NCBI GenBank assembly: GCA_037446075.1
Contig: JBBIJH010000010.1
Location: 1-32,823, forward strand
Source of the DNA: JBBIJH01 sp037446075
GTDB taxonomy: Bacteria; Bacteroidota; Ignavibacteria; UBA10030; JAHEZR01
Length of the DNA: 32,823 bases
Direction of reading: 5' to 3'
Made by a program: the position numbers and the translations under genes. A model generated the notes under the pieces. That model was not told the DNA's origin and made no database searches. It saw nothing but the letters and a program-made list of their open reading frames with translations. Shown here in pieces: positions 1 to 8,370 of this stretch; positions within the stretch are counted from its first letter, which is position 1; every line of letters starts with the position of its first letter.

Positions 1-573
1 GTCTATAACGGAGCGAAGATTCTTACCAGGCTCTTTGACATGCTTAGTCAGGTCCTTCATATGTTTTTGATCCCATTCTCTTCCCGGGCGTATGCTGAGC
101 AAGACAAGTAAGAGCTCACAGTTGTAGCGGAGAAGTCGATTTGTTTTTCGACGATTATTCTTCTGCCAGTACTTGCAGTTATGCTGATCTTTCCTGAGTC
201 CCTTCTGCACATCCTATACAAAGGCAGGTACGACGTGGGGGCATCCATCCTTCGCATGTTCAGTTTCTTAGCACTTATTGTTCCGTGGAATGCCGTAGTC
301 TCGAGTTACATGATTGGAATGGGGAAAGTAAAGCAAGGCTTTGTAGCTGGCGTCGGTCTTGTCGTCATCGCCTTACCAGCTTACGTAATCTTGATCCCGC
401 TGCTGGGCGGATTAGGAGCAAGCATCAGCCTCGTAGGGTCAATTGTCATCGTCACTCTGGTCATGGTCTTATATTTGTACCGAACGCTCCCACTTCAACC
501 GGGAAATGTTATCCGTCGGGCATTGGACGCATGGACTTTCATTAAGAGATTAATACCCCTCGAGGAAAAATAG
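1..573 (+). pseudogene. Polysaccharide flippase (Wzx/MATE-like), 3' part, interrupted by an in-frame stop
   Basis: Reading frame 1 from the first base encodes the C-terminal half of a multi-spanning membrane protein of the oligosaccharide flippase type, which moves lipid-linked sugar repeats across the inner membrane. The 5' end lies outside the window. The frame is broken by TAA at 109-111, yet the protein-like sequence continues unchanged in the same frame on both sides: SSRAYAEQDK before the stop and ELTVVAEKSI after it. Several hydrophobic segments follow (around 150-200, 250-320 and 340-480), and the frame ends at 571-573. The first ATG after the stop is at 181, which would leave only 130 residues. 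The simplest reading is a nonsense mutation (for example GAA to TAA) or a sequencing error. The following sugar genes fit the flippase role. Confidence 0.7.
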
Positions 574-625
574 TGGAGATATTGTGTACCGCTTCGCAGG
601 TTTAAACGCTTAGCTCTCCACGGAG

Positions 626-1561
626 ATGGATTTTGGGATGGATTTTCAAGAGAGCCGGTGTGCAATCTGTGGGAGCCTTGGACTGGAGTTCCTGTTTTGG
701 GCTCGGGACCGGAGGTTTCAGACAACAGAGAAAGAATTCGCCATTCTTCGCTGCAAGTCCTGTGGAATTGGACAGACTTCTCCGCGCCTCACTGAGGCCC
801 AATTTACATTGTTCTACCCGGCGGAGTATTACCCGGCCGTCCCACCTTCTCCAAGCTATTATAGAAGATACATTGAGCGATACCAGAAAGAGAAAGTCAA
901 AAAGCTGGGAACGGTTATTCCAAGGGGAAAAATCCTAGACGTTGGGTGCGGCGCGGGATACTTTGTCAAGCAGGCTCTTCTGGCAGGATACGACGCGTAT
1001 GGGATCGAATTTTCAAGAGCAGCAGTGACGTTTGGGAGGCAGCATCTCAACTTGGATCTTTTCTTGGGGAATTTCTTGACGTTTCCGTTCTCCGAGGACG
1101 ACTATGATGCCGTAACGCTCTGGCATACATTTGAACATTTACCAGAACCAAGACTCGTCCTCCAGAGAATCCATGGGCTTCTCAAATCAGGCGGATTCGT
1201 CTTGATCGCACTCCCGAATATTTCGAGTCTCCAGGCCAAGCTTTTTAAGCTGCGCTGGTATCATCTTGATGTGCCAAGACACCTCTTCCACTTTTCACCA
1301 GTGAGTTTAACCAACTTGCTACAGCGCAGTGGATTCAAAGTTCTGAGGATAGATCACTACTCAAAGGAACACAATGGAGCTGGAATCCTGGGGAGCCTCA
1401 TGCGTATTTCGCCTCCCAATGAAAACTTCCTCCATAGGGTATTCAGGAAAACCTTAGGGATCGGGATTGCTAACACGCTTGCCTGGATAGAAAGCACACT
1501 TTACGAGGGTGGAACTTTCACACTGTTTGCAGTGAAAACTAGCCCCGCTCAATCGGCATGA
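626..1561 (+). CDS. Class I SAM-dependent methyltransferase with N-terminal zinc-ribbon-like Cys pairs
   Basis: The protein has 311 residues. Two CxxC pairs (C12/C15 and C43/C46) form a likely zinc-binding N-terminal module. A Rossmann methyltransferase domain follows, with motif I ILDVGCGAGYF at residues 103-113 and an acidic residue (E128) placed to hold the ribose of SAM. The HTFEHLPEP segment is typical of Methyltransf_11/23-type enzymes. Family members of this shape often act on sugars or lipids in surface-polysaccharide clusters, and the next two genes are glycosyltransferases, so a sugar-modifying role is inferred; the substrate is unknown. The stop overlaps the next start as ATGA. ATG 638 is an alternative start: the only GGAG (622-625) directly abuts ATG 626 but lies 12 bases before ATG 638. 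Confidence 0.85.
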   Translation: MDFGMDFQESRCAICGSLGLEFLFWARDRRFQTTEKEFAILRCKSCGIGQTSPRLTEAQFTLFYPAEYYPAVPPSPSYYRRYIERYQKEKVKKLGTVIPRGKILDVGCGAGYFVKQALLAGYDAYGIEFSRAAVTFGRQHLNLDLFLGNFLTFPFSEDDYDAVTLWHTFEHLPEPRLVLQRIHGLLKSGGFVLIALPNISSLQAKLFKLRWYHLDVPRHLFHFSPVSLTNLLQRSGFKVLRIDHYSKEHNGAGILGSLMRISPPNENFLHRVFRKTLGIGIANTLAWIESTLYEGGTFTLFAVKTSPAQSA

Positions 1562-2532
1562 GTGGAGAAGCTAACACTGTCGATGTCTCCATCCTGATCA
1601 CCAGTTGGAACGGGCGCGATCTGTTAAGGGAGTGTCTGCGCTCCGTTCGGGACAAAACGAGAGGCATTTCATACGAGATCGTCGTTGTAGATGACGGGTC
1701 TACGGATGGAACCCCCGAAATGCTCCGAAACGAATTTCCAAGTGTACGATTGTTAGTGAGCAAGAAAAACGAAGGCTTCGTGAAAGCAAACAACCGCGGA
1801 GTCCAGCAGACATCGGGAAAATGCGTTTTCCTTCTCAACACCGATACGGTGCTTGTCAATAACGCGATTAAGATTCTCTTTGACTTTCTCGAGTCACATC
1901 CTGAGGCAGGAGCCTGCGGAGGATGGCTCAAAAACCGGGACCTCGCAAGTCAGGTTTCGTACGGTAGTTTTCCCTCTCTTAGCCAAGCGCTTGTAGATGC
2001 ACTGTTCCTGAACGACCTGTTCCCGAAAGCTCACTTCCCGAACCGAGGCGTGTTCCCGGATGATCGTATTCGCACACCGATTGAGGTCGATTACATCACT
2101 GGTGCGGATATTCTAATCCGGAGAGAACTGATCGACCAGATTGGGTTGTTCGACGAAAATTTCAGGGCATACTGTGAGGAAACAGAGTTTTGTTATCGAG
2201 TAAGACACTACGCGAAGAAAAAAGTATATTTCGTGCCCGAAGCTCAGATTATTCACCTGGGAGGAATGTCCTACATCAAATATCGCCAGCATCAGCTTCA
2301 GCTCATGTACTCCAGCTATAACAAGTTTCTCAGGAAACACCATGGGGCGGTGTACTCATTTGCCACGCGCACATTGTATGCATGGCATTATTTTGTGAAG
2401 ATGGTGGTGCGGCTTGTCCGCTACCTCTTCGCGCCACGCAACAGGAGAGAGGAGCAGAGAAACGTTCTGTTGAACGCATGGTACAGCGTCCGATATAGCC
2501 TCATTCCCAGTGAGGAAACTACCGTCAGATGA
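1558..2532 (+). CDS. Family 2 glycosyltransferase (rhamnosyltransferase-like)
   Basis: The 324-residue protein has a GT-A fold signature: VVVDDGSTDGT near residues 42-52, the nucleotide-binding NEGFVKANNRG at 71-81, LNTDT at 93-97, and a C-terminal acceptor-side block with EETEFCYR around residue 206. This order (DDGSTD, NxGFxxANNxG, LNxD, EExD/E) is that of WbbL/RfbF-type inverting transferases, often using dTDP-rhamnose; donor and acceptor are inferred only. There is no membrane span in the catalytic part, and the C-terminal 80 residues are basic and aromatic, as in peripheral inner-membrane enzymes. Start and stop both overlap neighbours by ATGA, so it is translationally coupled to the methyltransferase before it and the GT4 after it. 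Confidence 0.9.
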   Translation: MSGEANTVDVSILITSWNGRDLLRECLRSVRDKTRGISYEIVVVDDGSTDGTPEMLRNEFPSVRLLVSKKNEGFVKANNRGVQQTSGKCVFLLNTDTVLVNNAIKILFDFLESHPEAGACGGWLKNRDLASQVSYGSFPSLSQALVDALFLNDLFPKAHFPNRGVFPDDRIRTPIEVDYITGADILIRRELIDQIGLFDENFRAYCEETEFCYRVRHYAKKKVYFVPEAQIIHLGGMSYIKYRQHQLQLMYSSYNKFLRKHHGAVYSFATRTLYAWHYFVKMVVRLVRYLFAPRNRREEQRNVLLNAWYSVRYSLIPSEETTVR

Positions 2533-3767
2533 AAACGCTTATCATCTCTCCCTATCTTCCTCATCCAAAGTCCGGACATGGAGGTGGGACACAGTTATAC
2601 GGCCTGCTCTCCCAGCTCTCCAAAAGACACGAACTCGCGCTTCTTTCATTTGCAGACAAGAAGGAGCGTCTCCTCGCTGAGGATTTGAAGGCCCTTCCGA
2701 TACGTGTCGAACTGGTGCCGCGTGAGAAGCGAGTCCAGAGAAACCTTCCTGCTGTTTTTTTCCTCGCACTCCGCAGGGCGCTACAATTAATGTGGAGTTT
2801 GATTTTCTGGGTTCCATACGGTACCGGAAAATTCTACAGCCCGAAAATGGCTCGACGGATACAATCGCTGACTGCTACGGAAAAATTTGATATCGTCCAG
2901 ATCGAATACGCTCAGATGGGAAACTACGTGAAATTTGTGCAGAGTGGCCACACCATCTGGCACGACCACGACGTGGCACTCCGGCATATCTACCGACATT
3001 TCAAAAAGCTACGCTCGCCCATCCATAAGGCCGTAATGCAAATCGAGTGGAGACGATGGCACCATCACTACCGGAAGGTGGTCAGGCAGTTTGATTGCAT
3101 CCTGACAGTGACAGACCAGGACAGAAAGCTCTTAGAAAGATGCACAGGTTGGAATAGAATCTGTTATCTCCCCGCCGGTGTAGACGTACCGTCAGACTTC
3201 CCCTCGTATGAAACTAGAGAGGATCGCTCGCTTCTCTTCGTTGGGTCATTCCCGCATCGCCCAAATCTTGATGGGGCATTGTGGCTCTGCAAAGAGATCT
3301 TTCCTGCAGTGCTCAGAGAGTTTCCCGATGCTATCCTTTATATCATCGGTCCTGATCCACCGGCTTCTTTTCAACAAATCTCACGACGACACCCGGCTAT
3401 CAAAGTCCTCGGGTTTGTAGAAGACATTCAATCCTACTTGCAGCGCTGCGCTGTTTTTATCGCGCCCCTTCGGTTCGGCGGCGGGGTCAAGGTGAAGATC
3501 CTTCATGCGATGGCACAGGGGATTCCCGTCGTCACAACAAGAATTGGCGCGGAAGGAATCGAGAACCTAACGAAGGAGAACATCCTCACTGCAAACACCG
3601 CATGGGGACTCACGCAGCATGTGTGTCGATTATTCAGCAACAAAGAGTTTGCGACCACTGTCGGAAGAAAAGGATACGAAACCGTGAGAAGCTCGTACTC
3701 TTGGGATTCTGTTCTTTCGCGCCTAGAGACGATCTATTGCAACATCGTAACCAATGCGAGATGCTAA
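2529..3767 (+). CDS. Family 4 (GT-B) glycosyltransferase
   Basis: The 412-residue protein has a two-domain GT-B layout. The N-terminal acceptor domain begins KTLIISPYLPHPKSGHGGG. The C-terminal nucleotide-sugar domain has LLFVGSFPHRPNLDGALWL near residues 234-252, IGPDPP, VLGFVEDIQSYLQRC and the donor site RFGGGVKVKILHAMAQGIPV. In this donor loop the usual LEAM is LHAM, so the glutamate that normally contacts the ribose in the EX7E motif is a histidine here. Its ATG overlaps the stop of the preceding GT2 gene. It probably adds a sugar in the same surface-glycan pathway; the linkage cannot be read from sequence. Confidence 0.88.
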   Translation: MKTLIISPYLPHPKSGHGGGTQLYGLLSQLSKRHELALLSFADKKERLLAEDLKALPIRVELVPREKRVQRNLPAVFFLALRRALQLMWSLIFWVPYGTGKFYSPKMARRIQSLTATEKFDIVQIEYAQMGNYVKFVQSGHTIWHDHDVALRHIYRHFKKLRSPIHKAVMQIEWRRWHHHYRKVVRQFDCILTVTDQDRKLLERCTGWNRICYLPAGVDVPSDFPSYETREDRSLLFVGSFPHRPNLDGALWLCKEIFPAVLREFPDAILYIIGPDPPASFQQISRRHPAIKVLGFVEDIQSYLQRCAVFIAPLRFGGGVKVKILHAMAQGIPVVTTRIGAEGIENLTKENILTANTAWGLTQHVCRLFSNKEFATTVGRKGYETVRSSYSWDSVLSRLETIYCNIVTNARC

Positions 3768-3821
3768 ATTTTGTAGCCAAGAGAAAACTCGGCAGTGCAT
3801 TTCACAACCTAGATGCGTATC

Positions 3822-3850
3822 TTGAGAGTCAAGATGCGGGCTTGTACACT
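3822..3850 (+). promoter_or_regulatory. Possible promoter of the YfhO-family gene
   Basis: TTGAGA (3822-3827) and TACACT (3845-3850) are separated by exactly 17 bases, about 50 bases before ATG 3903. Each hexamer matches the sigma-70 consensus at four of six positions. It sits in the 135-base gap after the GT4 gene, which otherwise holds nothing I recognise. Confidence 0.3.
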
Positions 3851-3902
3851 GGGCTCCGTGCATCAAATCGAATCTGACACCCCTATAAAAGAGAAAAGCT
3901 GA

Positions 3903-6458
3903 ATGCCCAAAGAGAAGAAAATGTCCCATGGAGAAATCCCCGGCCGCCAGCGGCAATCCTGGTTCGGGAAGCTTTCAACTCCGAAGAAAGACCTTGTCTG
4001 CGTCCTTGTGCTGTATCTGCTCGTCTTTGTACTCTTCAACAAGATCATCCTCAGAAACATGATCTTCTCTGAATCCGGAGATACCGCAGCGGCCTTCAGT
4101 TGGGGAGAAGCGGGCCGGCATCTGCAACAAGCCGAGCACATCGAGCCGCAGTGGTTCCCTTACGTCTTCAGTGGGATGCCGAGTTTCGGCCCTCTGGCCT
4201 ACATCCCCCGCAATATCAACTTTCTCCAAACGGCCGTTCACTTCATCGGGAAGCTTCTGTTCCTGAACGTCGAAATGAGCTGGATGGTTCTCCATTATTT
4301 CCTCGGGGGAGTCTTCATGTTTTTCCTCCTCCGGTATCTAGGATTCGAACATTCGCCCTCTCTTCTCGGTGCAATCACCGTCGCACTTTCTCCGTACGCC
4401 GTAGGGCTTGCCAGCGGCGGACACGGCTCGAAACTGATGGCGCTTAGCTATTTGCCTCTCATTTTTCTGCTCACGCATGCCGCATTCCAGAGGCGGGATG
4501 TCCTCAGTCTCGGTCTCCTCTCCGCGGCGCTCGGAACACTTTTTCTGACAAACCATATCCAGATGGTCTTCTATGTGCTGCTTGTCATTGGGTTGTATTT
4601 TCTGTACGAGTCTATCCTTGATGTGCGAAAGCAACCTGGCCTTGTCCTGAAGAGAGGAGCACTTCTTGGTCTTGCCTTGGCGATTGGATTTGCAATTTCG
4701 GCATACGTTTATCTCTCGGTCCGCGAGTACTCCCAGTATTCTATCCGAGGCGGGGGTCAACCCGGGGCTGGCGGTGGACTCCCCTACGACTACGCAACGA
4801 ACTGGTCGTTCCACCCCTTCGAGATGATGAACCTTCTAATGCCGTCCTTTTTTGGCTTCCGTACACCCTATTACTGGGGGTGGATGCCGTTCACAGAATC
4901 GAGTGTCTACATCGGGCTTGTTCCACTCCTCTTGGGCCTCCTCGCCCTGATCTATCGTCGGAACAGGCAAACGATTTTTCAGTTATTTCTCTTAGTTGTT
5001 ATTTTCCTCATTTCGTTCGGAAAGCATTTCCCTGTTCTCTACGACCTGCTGTACAATTATTTACCTTACTTCAACAAATTCCGCACGCCTTCTATGATTC
5101 TCCACTTGTTGCCATTTGTTGTCGGTTTGCTAGCGGCATATGGAATGACTTTCCTCCTGGAGATTCATGATCGCGATAGCAAAATCAACACAGAGAAACT
5201 TAGAAAAGCGCTTGTCGTCGTCATGGTTGCCCTCGGAGGAATCCTAGTTCTCGGATTCATCGCTCGCGGCACGCTTTACGACTCGCTTTCAGGATTTATG
5301 TTTGTGAAAGAGGATCAGCTTGCGGAACTTCGGGCACAATACGGAGAACAAGCCAGACAGGTTCTTGAACAACTCAAACGAATCCGCTTTGACCTCCTTT
5401 GGAGCGGAAAGGAACTGGGCAACCTAGGATTCGTATGGGGTGGGTACGTTCGCTTTGCTCTTTTCACAGCTGCCGGACTGGTATTGATCCTTTTCTATCT
5501 AAATCGGAAAGTGAAGAGTGGGACGTTCTCAGCAGGACTCGTCACAGTCCTCGCTTTCGATCTCCTCCTCGTCGACGGGAACTTTATCCATCCCAAGCCC
5601 AACACAGCGCTGAAGAATCAATTCGAAGCGGATGAAACTATCCGTTTCCTGAAAGCCGACACGTCCCGCCACCGGATTTTCCCTTTGGGTGAGCTCTTCC
5701 AGGATAACACATACATGTATCACCAGCTTGAATCCATTGGTGGATACAGCCCTGCAAAGATCAAAATTTACCAGGAGATGATCGACTCGTGCTTGTTCCG
5801 AGGATGGGAAAAAGATTTCCCGTTGAACATGAACATTGTGAACATGCTCAATGTAAAGTATCTGCTCTCCCAGGGAAGGCTGCCCGGAGACAAGTTTCAG
5901 ATCGTCCATGTCGATCAGGCCAAACCCCTTGTTACAAGTTTGAACCCCTCTTCCTTGCCCAGAGCGTTCTTCGTCGATGAGGCCATCGTCGCGCCCAGTA
6001 AGTCAGAGGTGTTTGGGTTACTGAACTCTCCCACCTTCAATCCTCGCCGGCAAGCCATACTGGAGAAAGAACCTTCCCCGGTACCCATGAAGCCGGACAC
6101 AAGCACGGTAAGAATTAAGAAATATGGCGCTCACGAAATTATACTCGAAACGTACTCGGACAAGCCGGCTCTCCTTGTCTTGAGCGAGGTGTATTATCCG
6201 ATTGCCTGGAAAGCCTATGTGGATGAAAACGAGGCAGAAATTTATAAGACGAATTATATCCTTCGATCAGTTCTTGTGCCTGAGGGAAAACACGCGGTGG
6301 TCTTTCGCTACCATTCAAAGACCTACGACAAAGGGCTCACAATCAGTCTCGTCGGCTGGGGAATTAGTTTCCTGCTCATCGTGATCGGAGCAGTGTTTCA
6401 ATTACTCCCGAGGCAAGGCCTATTGCAGAAGGCTCGCCTGCACACTTCACAAACCTGA
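3903..6458 (+). CDS. YfhO-family large integral membrane protein
   Basis: The protein is 851 residues, with a basic N-terminus, a first membrane segment near residues 30-48, then many hydrophobic helices to about residue 560, a soluble domain (about 570-800) and a final membrane helix near the C-terminus. The loop holding YDYATNWSFHPFEMMNLLMPSFFG and the overall plan match the YfhO family (DUF6044/PF09586-like), thought to be GT-C-type membrane glycosyltransferases. In Firmicutes, YfhO relatives glycosylate teichoic or lipoteichoic acid; in this group the acceptor is unknown. It follows the glycosyltransferases on the same strand after a 135-base gap. A second in-frame ATG is at 3921. Confidence 0.82.
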   Translation: MPKEKKMSHGEIPGRQRQSWFGKLSTPKKDLVCVLVLYLLVFVLFNKIILRNMIFSESGDTAAAFSWGEAGRHLQQAEHIEPQWFPYVFSGMPSFGPLAYIPRNINFLQTAVHFIGKLLFLNVEMSWMVLHYFLGGVFMFFLLRYLGFEHSPSLLGAITVALSPYAVGLASGGHGSKLMALSYLPLIFLLTHAAFQRRDVLSLGLLSAALGTLFLTNHIQMVFYVLLVIGLYFLYESILDVRKQPGLVLKRGALLGLALAIGFAISAYVYLSVREYSQYSIRGGGQPGAGGGLPYDYATNWSFHPFEMMNLLMPSFFGFRTPYYWGWMPFTESSVYIGLVPLLLGLLALIYRRNRQTIFQLFLLVVIFLISFGKHFPVLYDLLYNYLPYFNKFRTPSMILHLLPFVVGLLAAYGMTFLLEIHDRDSKINTEKLRKALVVVMVALGGILVLGFIARGTLYDSLSGFMFVKEDQLAELRAQYGEQARQVLEQLKRIRFDLLWSGKELGNLGFVWGGYVRFALFTAAGLVLILFYLNRKVKSGTFSAGLVTVLAFDLLLVDGNFIHPKPNTALKNQFEADETIRFLKADTSRHRIFPLGELFQDNTYMYHQLESIGGYSPAKIKIYQEMIDSCLFRGWEKDFPLNMNIVNMLNVKYLLSQGRLPGDKFQIVHVDQAKPLVTSLNPSSLPRAFFVDEAIVAPSKSEVFGLLNSPTFNPRRQAILEKEPSPVPMKPDTSTVRIKKYGAHEIILETYSDKPALLVLSEVYYPIAWKAYVDENEAEIYKTNYILRSVLVPEGKHAVVFRYHSKTYDKGLTISLVGWGISFLLIVIGAVFQLLPRQGLLQKARLHTSQT

Positions 6459-6484
6459 CCGTCTCGGACACCGGAGATCATCCA

Positions 6485-6826
6485 ATGAAAGACCCAGCCA
6501 TTCAGAGCATTATGAGCATCGACAAGGGTGAAACTATCGTCGGCGGCTGGGCCACACCGCTTATCCCCGGGACTGGTTTTTATAAGATGCTCGCAAAGAA
6601 AAGAATCGATGGAGTCATTGAATGGGCACATCTGCTCGAACGAGAGAATGGGGTAAAGCAAGTCCTCTCGCGAGGCGAGATCAGGTCTGAAGAAGAATTG
6701 CAGAGCGTGCTAGATGCTCTCAACAGCGCCTTCGCTAAAGTTTTTGTGCACGGCGTCCAGTTAGCTCTTGGGGGACTGTGTTTCTACACACTCGATGGGC
6801 GGGAGTTTCCAGAGACCGTTCACTGA
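6485..6826 (+). CDS. Conserved-looking small protein of unknown function
   Basis: I do not recognise this 113-residue protein. GGAG at 6473-6476 lies eight bases before the ATG, and the frame is in line with its neighbours, so it looks real. It has a glycine-rich N-terminal stretch (GGWATPLIPGTGFYKMLAKK, residues 20-39), a charged middle (HLLERENGVKQVL) and a helical C-terminal half. It has no signal peptide and no membrane span. It sits 26 bases after the YfhO-family gene and 36 bases before the SDR gene, so co-transcription with the polysaccharide genes is likely. No function is proposed. Confidence 0.65.
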   Translation: MKDPAIQSIMSIDKGETIVGGWATPLIPGTGFYKMLAKKRIDGVIEWAHLLERENGVKQVLSRGEIRSEEELQSVLDALNSAFAKVFVHGVQLALGGLCFYTLDGREFPETVH

Positions 6827-6862
6827 TTCGCAAGCAGAAAAAATAACGTCACGGAACAAAAT

Positions 6863-7831
6863 ATGGCCAACAGTCATCAGCCTGTCAGCGTCGTGACCGG
6901 AGGAGCGGGCTTTCTCGGCTCGCACCTTTGTGATCGATTAGTCCAAGAAGGTCATAGAGTGATTTGCATGGACAACCTTTTGACCGGGAGTATGGACAAT
7001 ATCGCTCATCTGCTTGGGAACAAGAATTTCCAATTCATCAACTATAACGTTACCGAGTATATCTATGTTGAAGGTAGGGTAGACTACATCCTTCACTTCG
7101 CTTCCCCTGCAAGCCCACTGGACTACCAGAGGCTGCCAATTCAGACACTGAAGGTTGGCTCCCTTGGCAGTCACAAGACGCTCGGTCTTGCAAAAGCCAA
7201 GGGTGCAAGGTACCTGCTCGCCTCAACCTCAGAGGTTTATGGCGATCCGCTCCTTCATCCGCAACCGGAGCATTACTGGGGAAACGTTAACCCTATCGGT
7301 GTGCGGGGTGTCTACGACGAGGCAAAGCGCTTTGCGGAGGCCATGACGATGGCATACCACCGATACCATGGTGTGGACACAAGGATTGCACGGATCTTCA
7401 ACACATATGGCCCTCGAATGCGTCTTGACGATGGGAGAGCAATTCCCGCTTTCATGTCACAGGCGCTTCGAGGCGAAGATGTAACTGTATTTGGCGATGG
7501 GAGTCAGACTCGCAGCATTTGTTACGTCGACGACCTCGTGGAAGGGATCCTCCGCCTTCTTATGAGCAATTATGCTGACCCCGTAAACTTGGGAAACCCT
7601 GAAGAGATTCCAATCCTCCAGCTCGCAAAAGAGATCATCGCGCTAGCGGGGAGCAGGAGCAAAATCATTTTCAAAGAACTTCCGCAGGACGATCCAAAGG
7701 TGCGGCAGCCCGACATCAGCGTGGCCCGAGAGATTCTCGGATGGAGCCCAAAAGTTCCGCGCGCTGAAGGATTGAGCAAGACGCTCGAGTATTTCAAGTT
7801 GAAAATCTTCGGCTCTCCATCTGACCCTTAA
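6863..7831 (+). CDS. UDP-glucuronate decarboxylase-like NAD-dependent epimerase/dehydratase (extended SDR)
   Basis: The 322-residue protein has the NAD-binding motif TGGAGFLGSH at 12-21, TSEVYGD at 122-128 and the catalytic pair Y151/K155 in YDEAK. The stretch GDPLLHPQPEHYWGNVNP (127-144) closely resembles UDP-xylose synthases, which oxidise and decarboxylate UDP-glucuronate to UDP-xylose; the DGRAIPAF and SICYVDDLV blocks also fit. The usual catalytic region RSCYDEGKR reads RGVYDEAKR, so a sister SDR activity cannot be excluded. It would supply a nucleotide sugar to the upstream transferases. There is no strong ribosome-binding site (only GGA before the ATG). Confidence 0.85.
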   Translation: MANSHQPVSVVTGGAGFLGSHLCDRLVQEGHRVICMDNLLTGSMDNIAHLLGNKNFQFINYNVTEYIYVEGRVDYILHFASPASPLDYQRLPIQTLKVGSLGSHKTLGLAKAKGARYLLASTSEVYGDPLLHPQPEHYWGNVNPIGVRGVYDEAKRFAEAMTMAYHRYHGVDTRIARIFNTYGPRMRLDDGRAIPAFMSQALRGEDVTVFGDGSQTRSICYVDDLVEGILRLLMSNYADPVNLGNPEEIPILQLAKEIIALAGSRSKIIFKELPQDDPKVRQPDISVAREILGWSPKVPRAEGLSKTLEYFKLKIFGSPSDP

Positions 7832-7883
7832 CACTTCTCTCCAGAATCTCTCGACAGTCTGCCACGGGGAGAAGAGAAAAGTG

Positions 7884-7912
7884 TTGACATTGAGCAACCT
7901 CTTCTTTATATT
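7884..7912 (+). promoter_or_regulatory. Near-consensus sigma-70 promoter of the BMC gene pair
   Basis: A perfect -35 box TTGACA (7884-7889) is followed after exactly 17 bases by TATATT (7907-7912), with transcription expected to begin near 7919 and leave a leader of about 60 bases. It is the best promoter match in the window. The -35 overlaps the right arm (7879-7885) of an imperfect inverted repeat whose left arm is 7830-7836, at the end of the SDR gene. That repeat could end SDR transcription or bind a regulator. Confidence 0.7.
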
Positions 7913-7980
7913 GCGCCCACACATGGGAGCATGCCACCTCCCGAATCTTGAAGGATGGACAAATCTTAGGAGACTTCATT

Positions 7981-8277
7981 ATGGCTGATATTTCGCTTGA
8001 TGCCCTCGGCATGGTGGAGACCAAAGGCTTGGTCGGCTCCATCGAAGCAGCAGACGCGATGGTAAAAGCCGCAAAAGTGACTCTCATCGGAAAGGAAGTA
8101 ATCGGTGGTGGGTACGTTACTGTCATGGTCCGGGGAGACGTCGGCGCGGTTAAAGCCGCCACTGATGCTGGTGCTGCAGCCGCGCAGCGTGTGGGTGAGT
8201 TGGTCTCCGTGCATGTGATCCCGCGCCCGCACAGCGACGTGGAAATGATCTTGCCTAAGCGGCCTCAGGGTAAGTAA
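7981..8277 (+). CDS. Bacterial microcompartment shell protein (BMC-H, PduA/EutM-like)
   Basis: The 98-residue protein is one complete BMC domain: ALGMVETKGLVGSIEAADAM at 8-27, the edge lysine K29, the pore loop IGGGY at 41-45, VRGDVGAVKAATDAGAAA at 50-67 and VHVIPRPHSDVE at 78-89. Such proteins form hexamers that tile the shell of microcompartments, with a central pore lined by the loop; here the position that is usually serine in PduA/EutM is glycine. AGGAG (7968-7972) lies eight bases before ATG 7981; an in-frame TTG at 7948 has no comparable site. It is first in a two-gene unit with another BMC gene. No microcompartment enzyme is present in the window. Confidence 0.95.
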   Translation: MADISLDALGMVETKGLVGSIEAADAMVKAAKVTLIGKEVIGGGYVTVMVRGDVGAVKAATDAGAAAAQRVGELVSVHVIPRPHSDVEMILPKRPQGK

Positions 8278-8370
8278 GAAAGCCTCGGCTCACCTGGCTC
8301 TGAGGTACTGCCTGTTAGCTTGGCACTGAGAGCGGGTTCCAATAGAGCTGCAACCACCTCTGAGACACCA

